DNA of 6,819 nt, from NCBI GenBank assembly GCA_003973375.1, contig QNYL01000270.1, forward strand, positions 1-6,819, in the 5' to 3' direction. The DNA is from Flavobacteriia bacterium (GTDB lineage: Bacteria; Bacteroidota; Bacteroidia; Flavobacteriales; Flavobacteriaceae). Positions 1 through 6,819 of this stretch are shown piece by piece. The translations under genes were made by a program, and so were the position numbers. How positions within the stretch are numbered: position 1 is the first letter of the stretch; each line of letters begins with the position of its first letter. The notes under the pieces are model-generated. The model was not told where the DNA came from and ran no database searches. It saw nothing but the letters and a program-made list of their open reading frames with translations.

Positions 1-185
1 TGTGCAACAAAGTCTTTAATTATTCTTTCTTCTTTTGTTGTAATATCTTTAAAAGCTAATAATTCCAATTCGGTTATAACAGAAATATACAATTATTTGT
101 TATTCAATAACTCTGCTAAAGTTTGATCTCCGTTTAATAAATACAAAACAATGTTCGTATCAAAGAATAATTTATTTCCATTCAT
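1..185 (-). pseudogene. PIN-domain (VapC-like) toxin, interrupted by a stop codon and cut by the window edge
   Basis: Reading from the ATG at 185-183, the frame starts MNGNKLFFDTNIVLYLLNGD, the classic first strand of a PIN-domain ribonuclease with the metal-binding Asp at residue 9. Codon 31 (95-93) is TAA. The same frame then continues for 30 codons with LYISVITELELLAF, the expected next PIN segment carrying the second conserved acid (Glu41 in an ELL context), and runs off the left edge. A single C-to-T change (CAA to TAA, Gln to stop) would explain the break. PIN toxins of this type are Mg-dependent RNases that cleave RNA and are neutralised by a partner encoded just upstream, as here. The start overlaps the end of the antitoxin-like gene by 14 nt, a layout typical of translational coupling. 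No ATG restart is visible after the stop in this window, so only a 30-residue fragment is expected. A sequencing error at this base cannot be excluded. The C-terminal acids lie outside the window. Confidence 0.8.
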
Positions 186-345
186 TACGGAGGTCTTTTT
201 GGATATTTAATGCATCTTTTTTCAGATTTATCTTCCCGCAATATTTATACACATCAACTCCCTTAGGTTTGATTTCTCTTGCCAGATTATCTAAAATTGT
301 TCTAATCCTTTTCTTTGTAGCCCCTTGCTTTAATACCAATACCAT
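172..345 (-). CDS. Small antitoxin-like protein, partner of the PIN toxin
   Basis: A 57-residue ORF begins at the ATG at 345-343 (MVLVLKQGATKKRIRTILDN) and stops at TAA 174-172. It is rich in Lys and Arg and ends with an acidic/basic helix (DALNIQKDLRNEWK). From memory, small Bacteroidota proteins with the same pattern (GATKK near the start, a Lys-Gly segment, a KY-C/N-G motif, LK-D-L-IQK-LR-EW at the end) are found directly upstream of PIN-domain toxins, so I read it as the antitoxin. In such pairs the N-terminal part usually binds DNA for autoregulation and the C-terminal part occupies the toxin active site; this division is inferred. The leader before the ATG is pure A/T apart from one C, with no Shine-Dalgarno sequence, normal for this phylum. 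A promoter-like -7 element lies about 20 nt upstream. The ORF is intact although its toxin partner is interrupted. Confidence 0.75.
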   Translation of the reverse strand: MVLVLKQGATKKRIRTILDNLAREIKPKGVDVYKYCGKINLKKDALNIQKDLRNEWK

Positions 346-364
346 AAAATAGATTTTAATATTA

Positions 365-372
365 CAAAGATA
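365..372 (-). promoter_or_regulatory. Probable -7 promoter element for the antitoxin/toxin pair
   Basis: The minus strand reads TATCTTTG here, an exact match to the Bacteroidota sigma-ABfr -7 consensus TAnnTTTG. Transcription would begin near 358-360, leaving a leader of roughly 13-15 nt before the antitoxin ATG. The -33 element is less clear: a TTG at 390-388 is 15 nt upstream, shorter than usual, and another at 401-399 is 26 nt upstream, longer than usual. The site suggests the pair is transcribed independently of the lipoprotein operon. Confidence 0.5.
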
Positions 373-411
373 CTTTTTTTATTTATACAATTTATTTCCA
401 ATTTTTGTATC

Positions 412-434
412 TGAATAATACCCCTGATCATTCA
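412..434 (-). terminator. Weak hairpin after the lipoprotein operon
   Basis: On the minus strand, TGAATGAT and ATTATTCA can form an 8-bp stem (one G-U pair) around the 7-nt loop CAGGGGT. It begins 23 nt after the stop codon of the DUF4838 gene and lies before the antitoxin promoter, a sensible place for transcription to end. The stem is AT-rich and is not followed by a T tract on the minus strand, so it is not a canonical intrinsic terminator. It may only mark or protect the transcript end, or be chance. Confidence 0.22.
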
Positions 435-457
435 ACCGATTTATTTTCATTCTGTAT

Positions 458-2740
458 TTAATTGATCAGCACCTCATCCGCAAAGATCCACGAAGGCTGT
501 CCTGCGGCATGATGCCAGTAAGGCGGTGTCTTCATACTAAGGGCTTTGATCTTTATATACTTTGCATCGACTTTTGGGAACTTAAGGTTAAAATACTGAA
601 TATCATTTACTTTACTCTTTTTAGTCAAAGGATATTTATTTTTAATTGTTCCTAATTTATGGAAAATCTTGTTATCATTTGAATAATAATAGGTTACCTC
701 CAGAGGAAAGAAAACCACATGATTGGTTACCTGCAAAAATGCTGTTGAAACAGAACTTACCGGTTGTAATTCACCAAGATCGATAACTGCTTCCAGGTCA
801 TTCCCTTCAAATCCGAGCCAGTTGGCATAAAATCCGTTACCTCCCAAAGCTCCATCAGTAAGTACCTGCGGATCCTCATTAGCATATTTCTTGGGCTTGG
901 TTAGCAGGGCAACCTTTTTACCCAAAGCCTTATTGGGTTGTGTAGCCACAGCAAGTGCTTTTTTATAGGAATTATAATAATCTTTTACAGTAAACCGCAT
1001 TTCATTCATCATGGTGATATCCGCATTATTACAGGTTTCCATAAACTGTTCCAGTTTCTTTTCCACATATGGATTTACCATTTTATTACCATTTTTATCC
1101 GGTTTTGTAAGGGTAAAATCTTTAGAGAGATTTTTTCTGCAGGCCTCCAGAATGGCATAATCCACTCCCAGCCTGGCTTCCTTTACCCGCTGCAGAACAA
1201 CAGGTTTCTCCTCTACAGCTTTTTCTGCCTGATCAAAAAAACCATCATAGGTTTTTAATAATTCAGGATTCAGGTACGAATCAAATGCCTGTGAAGGATC
1301 TCCATAAAGAAATAAAAAGAAATCAGGATCTTCCTTGATCTTCTGATGGATCAGGTCGATGTATTTTTTTACAAAAGAACCGGCCTCCTCATAATAGCCT
1401 CCGGTAAAATCTGTTAGGATCTCATCTGTAGTCTTTTTATCCGGATTCCACAATAATTTTGCGGTTAGATACGATCTCAGCTCAAACAATTCACTCGGAT
1501 TAGAACTGTGCTGTTCAAAGATCCATTTGGCATGATTGTCTCTGAAAAACTTAATATTGGGCTGTAAAGTGTAAATATTCGGAAAAGGAGCCAAAAAATT
1601 AGTGAATTGCGTGGTGTAATCCCAAATCCTGATATGACTTGTTAATTTATTCCATCCTCTGAGATCCTCTGCAAAAGGCGTACATTTTTCTGTGATCGGA
1701 GCGCTCCGGTCACATTCTATCGAACACAAGGTGATGAGCACATTTTCTGCCGGCCTGGTCTTGCAGGGTTTGCGTGTATATTGATAAGCCAGTGTCGATA
1801 TGGTTTTATCGGGAAAATCGGCAGCTACTTTATTTACAAAACGGATCATATTTCCCGCAGGGCTCCCCTCCTGCTGATCGATCTTACTGCAGTCATCGCA
1901 GGTGCAGTATTGCGTATTGTCATTCTGACTTACAGAGATCACCCTTGCACCGGGGTTTCTTTTAAACAGTGCTGCAACAGAATCCTTTACTATTTTTAAA
2001 ACCTCCTTATTGGTTAAACACAATTGTGTGGGAATACGTTTTCCGTTACGCAAAGCAAAATACTCGGGATGTTCTTTATAATATTTTTCTTCAGGGACAA
2101 ATTTTCGGAAAGTATGTACTCTTGCACCGGGCACATAATGAGGAAAGGACTCGGTTGTTACTCTTAATTTACCGGCAAATACCGGATCGTCGTAAAACAA
2201 TCGGGAATGAACCGTACGGGTAACAATTTCAGGAGTATAGCTATATTTCACCGGTGTTTTTAACACCAAGGATTTATGTTCGGGAACCTTCTCAGCATCG
2301 GGCGCATACCAGTCGCAACCGAGATATTCTTCTAAAAATACATATACTGCATTTTTTACAGCTTCTGCAGATCCTCCGCCAATGATCAGATCATCCCCTT
2401 CCGATCTAATAGAAACCGTATTCTTATCAATGCTTAAGATTTTAAGGAATATGCTTTTTTTATTCTTATCCTGATCCTTCTGATCAACTACGGGAATCTT
2501 TACCTTTGCTGTTTTTTGTAAATAGTTTTGTAATTCCTTTGCGGAAAAAATTATCTTCTGATCCGCATTTTCCGGTGTTACAATTTGATAATCCGACTTC
2601 CCTTTTTCAGCCAGAAGCATTCCCTTTTCTTTACAGGAACCAAGGCCTGTAACGATCAATAAAACCCATAAAACAATCCTAAATGAATTAAAACCTGTAT
2701 AAAATTTACTGTTTACCTTCTTCACTTTTTGCTTTTTCAT
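458..2740 (-). CDS. DUF4838 lipoprotein with discoidin/CBM32-like C-terminal domain
   Basis: This 760-residue protein has a signal peptide with hydrophobic core at about 21-33 and lipobox LGSC, giving a lipidated Cys36. Residues about 50-165 resemble the alpha/beta N-terminal domain found before the barrel in GH20 and GH67 enzymes. Residues about 170-600 match DUF4838, a family of uncharacterised activity; visible family features are SQNDN (271-275), the cysteines of CTCDDC (279-284), EGSPAGN (291-297), WIFEQHSS (406-413) and LRSYLTAKLLWNP (421-432). Residues about 610-760 form a beta-rich discoidin (F5/8 type C, CBM32-like) module with LTDG, a VIDLG strand and a carbohydrate-site-like aromatic cluster (YWHH, 741-744). 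I infer a glycan-acting enzyme or binding protein, but no catalytic residue is proven. The start overlaps the sulfatase gene by 35 nt. The ATG is chosen because an A/T-only 10-nt leader precedes it and no later ATG precedes the lipobox; a GTG at codon 6 is the alternative. Last gene of the operon. Confidence 0.88.
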   Translation of the reverse strand: MKKQKVKKVNSKFYTGFNSFRIVLWVLLIVTGLGSCKEKGMLLAEKGKSDYQIVTPENADQKIIFSAKELQNYLQKTAKVKIPVVDQKDQDKNKKSIFLKILSIDKNTVSIRSEGDDLIIGGGSAEAVKNAVYVFLEEYLGCDWYAPDAEKVPEHKSLVLKTPVKYSYTPEIVTRTVHSRLFYDDPVFAGKLRVTTESFPHYVPGARVHTFRKFVPEEKYYKEHPEYFALRNGKRIPTQLCLTNKEVLKIVKDSVAALFKRNPGARVISVSQNDNTQYCTCDDCSKIDQQEGSPAGNMIRFVNKVAADFPDKTISTLAYQYTRKPCKTRPAENVLITLCSIECDRSAPITEKCTPFAEDLRGWNKLTSHIRIWDYTTQFTNFLAPFPNIYTLQPNIKFFRDNHAKWIFEQHSSNPSELFELRSYLTAKLLWNPDKKTTDEILTDFTGGYYEEAGSFVKKYIDLIHQKIKEDPDFFLFLYGDPSQAFDSYLNPELLKTYDGFFDQAEKAVEEKPVVLQRVKEARLGVDYAILEACRKNLSKDFTLTKPDKNGNKMVNPYVEKKLEQFMETCNNADITMMNEMRFTVKDYYNSYKKALAVATQPNKALGKKVALLTKPKKYANEDPQVLTDGALGGNGFYANWLGFEGNDLEAVIDLGELQPVSSVSTAFLQVTNHVVFFPLEVTYYYSNDNKIFHKLGTIKNKYPLTKKSKVNDIQYFNLKFPKVDAKYIKIKALSMKTPPYWHHAAGQPSWIFADEVLIN

Positions 2741-4187
2741 ATTTAAATTTAAACGCAGGTGATTCTACATGCGCCTCCTTCATGATCTTTTCTATTTTCT
2801 TTACTATCTCAGGATTATCCTTTGCAACATCATTCGTTTCTCCAATATCCGAAGTAAGATCGTACAATTCTACCGGAGCATTAGGGTTGTTTTCCATCTT
2901 CAATCTTACGCCTTTCCAGTTGCCCATTCTAACCGCTTGTCTCCCTTTTCGCTCATGGAATTCCCAGTACAAATAATCGTGCTTTTTCTGATCGGCACCG
3001 GTTAATTCGGGTAAAAAAGAAATTCCATCCGTATTTTCAGGTGTTTTAACTCCGGCAACTTCACAAAATGTTGGCAAAACATCCCAAAATGAAGAAATAT
3101 GTTCGGAGGCCGTGTTAGCTTTTATTTTTCCTGGCCAGTAAGCAATCATCGGAACCCGGATTCCTCCTTCATATACATCGCGCTTATATCCCCTCAGCTT
3201 TCCATTGCTGTTGAAATAATCAGGATCAGCACCTCCTTCTTTATGAGGGCCGTTATCTGAAGTGAATATAATAATGGTATTATCCGCAATTCCCAGTTCT
3301 TCCAGTTTTTTCCTAATCTCACCCACCTGATCATCGAGTAAACTGATCATTCCTGCAAAAGCTGCATGTGCTTCTTTTTGCGAATTATAACCTCCATTTC
3401 TTTGATAGGTTCCGTTCTCACCCTTTTTACTGAATTTTTTATCAGCACCCTGAAAGCTTTTTTCAGGCTCCAGTTTTCCCCGGTATCTTTTTAGATATTT
3501 TTCCGGAACAATTAATTCTGCATGTGGAATCACAGAGGGATAGTACATAAAAAAAGTGGTGTCTTTGTTCTTTTCCAGAAAGGCGAGGGCCTCTTTATGA
3601 ATCAATTCAGGAGCATACTGCGTATTTTGATTTCCCGAATTACCCTTCAGGATCACTTTGGTCTGGTTATCCCACAAATGAGAAGGGTAATAGTTATGAC
3701 TCAACCTCTGACAATTATATCCATAGAATTTATCAAATCCCTGATTGTTTGGTTCCCCTTCAGAACCCGGGTATCCCAAGCCCCATTTTCCGAAACCACC
3801 GGTAACATAGCCTCCTTTTTTAAGGAGTTCAGCCAGGGTTACTACAGAAGCTTCCAGCGGATACTGTCCTTCCGGTTGAATTTCTTTATTTCCACGAATA
3901 AAAGTATGACCTGTATGCTGTCCGGTCATCAGTGAAGAGCGGGAAGGAGCGCATACCGTTGTTCCTGAATAATGCTGCGTAAAGAGCATTCCTTCTTTAG
4001 CCAGCTGATCGATATTGGGCGTATTAAATTTTTGCTGTCCGTAACAACTTAGATCCCCATAACCCAGGTCATCTGCCAGGATATAGACAATGTTAGGCTT
4101 TTTAGCCTTTACTATTTCCTTTTTATCTTTTTTGCATGACCCAAAAAACAATACAACTATTATAAATAATAAACCGACTTTCTTCAT
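2706..4187 (-). CDS. S1-type formylglycine-dependent sulfatase, lipoprotein
   Basis: This 493-residue arylsulfatase-family enzyme should hydrolyse sulfate esters. The signal peptide ends in lipobox FGSC, lipidating Cys18. Residues 31-45 (PNIVYILADDLGYGD) supply metal ligands Asp39/Asp40. The signature C79-A-P-S-R83 gives Cys79, converted to formylglycine by a sulfatase-maturating enzyme not encoded here. Further active-site positions are Lys134 in GKWGLG, His222 in IPHAE, the metal pair Asp311-Asn312 in FTSDNGPH and Lys335 in LRGYKRDVYEGG. The C-terminal subdomain contains ELYDLTSDIGETND (440-453). Length and motif order are those of a complete enzyme. GKWGLG has Gly136 where many sulfatases have His; I recall this with HTGHTxxRGN-type members (HTGHTFIRGN, 91-100). 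The gene starts 9 nt after the PhoD-like gene, behind an AT-rich leader, and its 3' end overlaps the DUF4838 gene, so co-transcription is very likely. Sulfatases are typical of glycan-utilisation loci in Bacteroidota; the sulfated substrate is unknown. Confidence 0.95.
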   Translation of the reverse strand: MKKVGLLFIIVVLFFGSCKKDKKEIVKAKKPNIVYILADDLGYGDLSCYGQQKFNTPNIDQLAKEGMLFTQHYSGTTVCAPSRSSLMTGQHTGHTFIRGNKEIQPEGQYPLEASVVTLAELLKKGGYVTGGFGKWGLGYPGSEGEPNNQGFDKFYGYNCQRLSHNYYPSHLWDNQTKVILKGNSGNQNTQYAPELIHKEALAFLEKNKDTTFFMYYPSVIPHAELIVPEKYLKRYRGKLEPEKSFQGADKKFSKKGENGTYQRNGGYNSQKEAHAAFAGMISLLDDQVGEIRKKLEELGIADNTIIIFTSDNGPHKEGGADPDYFNSNGKLRGYKRDVYEGGIRVPMIAYWPGKIKANTASEHISSFWDVLPTFCEVAGVKTPENTDGISFLPELTGADQKKHDYLYWEFHERKGRQAVRMGNWKGVRLKMENNPNAPVELYDLTSDIGETNDVAKDNPEIVKKIEKIMKEAHVESPAFKFKYEKAKSEEGKQ

Positions 4188-4196
4188 TTTCTAATA

Positions 4197-6819
4197 TTAA
4201 AATTGAACTTTTACTTTTTCCCCTTTTTTATCAGTTGCAGGAAGATGAGACAATACTTTTTCTTTTCCTGTTCCGGGTTCGCCAACCTTAATCGTATAAT
4301 TTCCTTTTTTCAGCACTTTAGGCTGATATTTTGTTCCCTTGATACGGATTGTAAAAACGATTTCATCAGTTTTTTCATCGATCACCTGAACTACCGGATT
4401 TTTCATTCCCTTAACCTGAATTTCAGGCAGGAACAGACGGGCATTCTTTAAAAAATTATCACTCTGATTGATTACTACAGGCCATCCGTCATACTGCTTA
4501 TCAGTTTTAGGATCTGCCTGTCTCGGCCAGCATTCTATAGTAATATCTCTTGTATTTTTATTAAAACGAACTATTCCGTAGCCCGTAGCCCGATCGTACA
4601 ACTTGGAAGGTTTTTTCCCGGTAAATACCGGATTTGAAATGGCATGAACCGATATTTTATTTCCAAAACCATCTACATATTCACCTGTATATCTGGGATC
4701 TCCTTTTTTTCTGTTCTTTCCTTCTATTGAAGGATACCAGCGGCGTGGCCATACATTCGAAATAGAAGGCACACAAAAAGCATAACCCGCATCATTAAAA
4801 TCATCTACACCATACTGAATGGTACTTCCCAAATGCTGATCACCTGCATAATGAAAGGCAAAGGATTTCCGAATTGTTTTTACGGCTTTATTTCTGCCGG
4901 TTTGAGGCCATGCATTCGAATCAAAATCTGAAACAGGCACATCATCAGGAGGATATTCTCCTTTTTTCAATATCCTTAATTTGGGAACGATATTATCAGA
5001 ATGACTGTCGGCATAAGGCAAGGTAGCCACATTGGCAAAGATCGTCTGCGAAAGCACCACTTTCATCCAGGTATTGTTACTCCAGTCGGCACTCCAGTGC
5101 TCTAAAAATTTCAATTGACGATCACCCAGTAAAACAGCTCCTTTTACATCGGCATTTTTAGCAGCATCAAAATTGACATTTTGCATCCATCCATTGTAAA
5201 TCTTCGCCTTAGGTAACAAAGGCTTTGGTGCCGATTTAAATTTACGATCTTCAAGCATTGCGAAACTGATCCCTGCGTACTTCATATCGGTATAATACAC
5301 CCCGATTCCCTGTGCTACAGGTGTGGGATCAAAAGGATCCGGCATATGAGAAGTTTGTGTTCGCTGAACCATATTTACCCATTCGGGAGGCATTTTATAT
5401 CCACCCAGATCCTGAGCTGCTGCACCTCCCAAGCCCTCGGGTGTTGGGATACCTCCTGCACCCCAGATGTTGCCATGATACATATCGTGGTCATCAGTCA
5501 AGCAAACCGAAGGAATTTCTTTTAATAAATCGCCGTAAGCCCACCCGAATAAGTACCATTTACGTAAATAATCCAGGGTTGATTTTTCTACATTTTTCCG
5601 GTTGATCAAAGCCCCGTAATCACCAACTCCTTCGTAGATCTGGTCTCCTGAGAAAAACAACAAATCGGGATTTTGATATTTAACACTTTTAAAGATATCT
5701 GTATTCGGGAAACCAAGATCATTATTCCCTGTAAATCCGGCGACTACAATTTCCTCTTTATCCAAAGGTTCTTTACGTATGCTGCCTTCAAAATAGTAAT
5801 CTTTTATTGTGTTTCCACTGTCGTACAATTGATATGCCACTCTGTAAGGAATATCTTTTGAAGTATCCCAGTTTTTTAATTTGAAAGTAGCTGTTCTTGA
5901 AAGCTTATTGATATTGGCTTTAGCCATTGTTTTCCACTTTCCGTCTGTTTTTGTCTGAAATTCCACCACTTGGCCGTCTTTTTCTCCTATCGGTGGCATT
6001 TGAGCTGTCAATTTCAATATTTTATTGCTCAGTGTATGTTGTGTAAATAGTATCGGGCCATAAGCCTGTTCTTTATGTTGAACAATTTTACTTCCGGAAA
6101 CTTTCAAGTCAGAGAATCCGAATTTAACATTCCCTCCCCTTCGTTTATCCCGTGAAGTTCCCCAGCTGGGGTATTCTGGCAATTTCAGTTTTCCCGGAAA
6201 CTCTTTTAAAGCTCCGCTATGGCACATCAAACTGATTCCGCCTTCAATCCATTCCGGCTGAACATCGTCACGGCTGATACTCTCTTCCTTCGCTGCATCT
6301 TTTACCTTAAGTGTAATTTTATACTTTCCGTTTTTCTGCTGATCTGCGCTCACTTCAAGAGTGAAATCATCTGGTAAACCTTCTGGCAGTACTTTATGTT
6401 CAGAATCCAGGTTTCCGATAAACATTTGCCCGGAAGTTGTAATTCCAATAGGGAAACCACGACCCCGGATGGCGCTGTCACGATAATCATTAAATTCACC
6501 TCTAACCCCTATCTCAAATCCGATCCAGCCTTTTGTCAGAGTATCTTTACCAACTAAATTTTTGGCCTTAACACTTAATTTAAAATCACCTTTTTCCGAC
6601 CCTATTTCATTGGTCAGTAAAAAAATATTTCTGTATCCGCCGCTGCCTACACATTCTATCTGACCATGATTCAATTGCCAGTCCTGTAATGGATTTGCCC
6701 AGTATTCATTTCCAATCCACACCCGTGAATTATCCGTAGGCAGATCCGTTAATAAATTGGTTTTCTTTCCTTCATTACACGAAGAGATCAGCAGGAGCAA
6801 AATTGCTAACAGCTGATAT
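4197..6819 (-). CDS. PhoD-like metallophosphatase lipoprotein with N-terminal beta-sandwich-like region, 5' end outside window
   Basis: The frame stays open to the right edge and reads YQLLAILLLLISSC, a lipoprotein signal core, so the real start is beyond 6819; the TTG at 6800-6798 lies inside the signal peptide. Numbering from that TTG, the lipidated Cys is 8. Residues about 25-240 are beta-rich and look like a concanavalin/DUF1080-type sandwich. Residues about 245-345 look like the Ig-like domain that precedes PhoD catalytic domains. The catalytic domain (about 350-770) shows GNND (358-361), SGDQIYE (384-390), LTDDHD (434-439), LGDRQ (558-562) and AGDQH (652-656), the di-metal ligands of PhoD-type phosphatases and phosphodiesterases. 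A C-terminal beta domain (about 785-867) has NPVVQVIDEKTDEIVFTIRI-like strands. The likely reaction is hydrolysis of phosphate mono- or diesters outside the cytoplasm. This is the first visible operon gene, 9 nt before the sulfatase. Activity may differ from classical PhoD given the added N-terminal region. Confidence 0.9.
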   Translation of the reverse strand, partial: YQLLAILLLLISSCNEGKKTNLLTDLPTDNSRVWIGNEYWANPLQDWQLNHGQIECVGSGGYRNIFLLTNEIGSEKGDFKLSVKAKNLVGKDTLTKGWIGFEIGVRGEFNDYRDSAIRGRGFPIGITTSGQMFIGNLDSEHKVLPEGLPDDFTLEVSADQQKNGKYKITLKVKDAAKEESISRDDVQPEWIEGGISLMCHSGALKEFPGKLKLPEYPSWGTSRDKRRGGNVKFGFSDLKVSGSKIVQHKEQAYGPILFTQHTLSNKILKLTAQMPPIGEKDGQVVEFQTKTDGKWKTMAKANINKLSRTATFKLKNWDTSKDIPYRVAYQLYDSGNTIKDYYFEGSIRKEPLDKEEIVVAGFTGNNDLGFPNTDIFKSVKYQNPDLLFFSGDQIYEGVGDYGALINRKNVEKSTLDYLRKWYLFGWAYGDLLKEIPSVCLTDDHDMYHGNIWGAGGIPTPEGLGGAAAQDLGGYKMPPEWVNMVQRTQTSHMPDPFDPTPVAQGIGVYYTDMKYAGISFAMLEDRKFKSAPKPLLPKAKIYNGWMQNVNFDAAKNADVKGAVLLGDRQLKFLEHWSADWSNNTWMKVVLSQTIFANVATLPYADSHSDNIVPKLRILKKGEYPPDDVPVSDFDSNAWPQTGRNKAVKTIRKSFAFHYAGDQHLGSTIQYGVDDFNDAGYAFCVPSISNVWPRRWYPSIEGKNRKKGDPRYTGEYVDGFGNKISVHAISNPVFTGKKPSKLYDRATGYGIVRFNKNTRDITIECWPRQADPKTDKQYDGWPVVINQSDNFLKNARLFLPEIQVKGMKNPVVQVIDEKTDEIVFTIRIKGTKYQPKVLKKGNYTIKVGEPGTGKEKVLSHLPATDKKGEKVKVQF

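Noticed and set aside
424..469. Inverted repeat CTGATCA ... TGATCAG spanning the DUF4838 stop codon
   Set aside because: Only 7 bp with a 32-nt loop, and the right arm is inside the coding sequence (the last codons). Likely chance.
1885..1905. CxCxxC in the DUF4838 protein read as a zinc finger or iron-sulfur site
   Set aside because: The protein is an exported lipoprotein and the cluster sits inside the conserved DUF4838 core. There is not enough sequence evidence to assign a cofactor.
3522..3935. Plus-strand open frame of 137 codons, and the other plus-strand frames at 938-1258, 1774-2223, 2769-3005, 4203-4451, 5312-5605 and 5673-5861
   Set aside because: All lie opposite clearly coding minus-strand genes with intact family motifs, have no recognisable domains, and are rich in residues expected from antisense reading. 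They are shadows.
2465..4030. Many copies of a CTGATC/GATCAG motif across the window
   Set aside because: Most come from Asp-Gln and similar residue pairs encoded GAT-CAG in the minus-strand genes. Spacing is irregular, so this is codon usage rather than a repeat element.
4188..4196. A promoter or terminator between the PhoD-like and sulfatase genes
   Set aside because: The gap is only 9 nt, with no hairpin and no TAnnTTTG element in it, so co-transcription is the simpler reading.
6798..6800. TTG as the start codon of the PhoD-like gene
   Set aside because: The frame is open upstream to the window edge and continues the hydrophobic signal core (YQLLAI before LLLLISSC). Starting at the TTG would remove the basic n-region that a lipoprotein signal needs.

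Overview
The window looks like part of a chromosome from a Bacteroidota bacterium, probably a flavobacterium-like member. The DNA is AT-rich. All three large genes encode lipoproteins with short lipobox signals. Start codons are preceded by A/T-rich leaders rather than Shine-Dalgarno sequences, and a match to the Bacteroidota -7 promoter element (TAnnTTTG) is present. Everything I can support is on the minus strand, so transcription runs from high to low coordinates.

Right and centre (458 to the right edge): three consecutive lipoprotein genes that read as one operon. First is a PhoD-like metallophosphatase with an extra N-terminal beta-sandwich-like region; its true start lies beyond the right edge. 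After a 9-nt gap comes a formylglycine-dependent (S1-type) sulfatase. Overlapping its last 35 nt is a 760-residue DUF4838 protein with a discoidin/CBM32-like C-terminal module. Together they look like an accessory set for stripping sulfate, possibly phosphate, and cleaving or binding a decorated glycan outside the cytoplasm. No SusC/SusD pair, regulator, transporter or recognised glycoside hydrolase is visible, so if this is a polysaccharide-utilisation locus, only a part of it is seen. The substrate cannot be read from the sequence.

Left (1 to about 435): a small type II toxin-antitoxin-like pair too short for routine ORF calling. A 57-codon antitoxin-like gene has a probable promoter of its own and overlaps a PIN-domain (VapC-like) toxin gene by 14 nt. 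The toxin frame carries an in-frame TAA at codon 31, with recognisable PIN sequence continuing after it, so the toxin appears broken. The gene also runs off the left edge. A weak hairpin lies between the lipoprotein operon and this pair.

The points of most interest are the DUF4838 protein of unknown activity in an operon with a sulfatase and a PhoD-like enzyme, the unusual architecture of the PhoD-like enzyme, and the nonsense-interrupted toxin beside an intact antitoxin. I see no RNA genes, CRISPR array, insertion sequence or long repeat.
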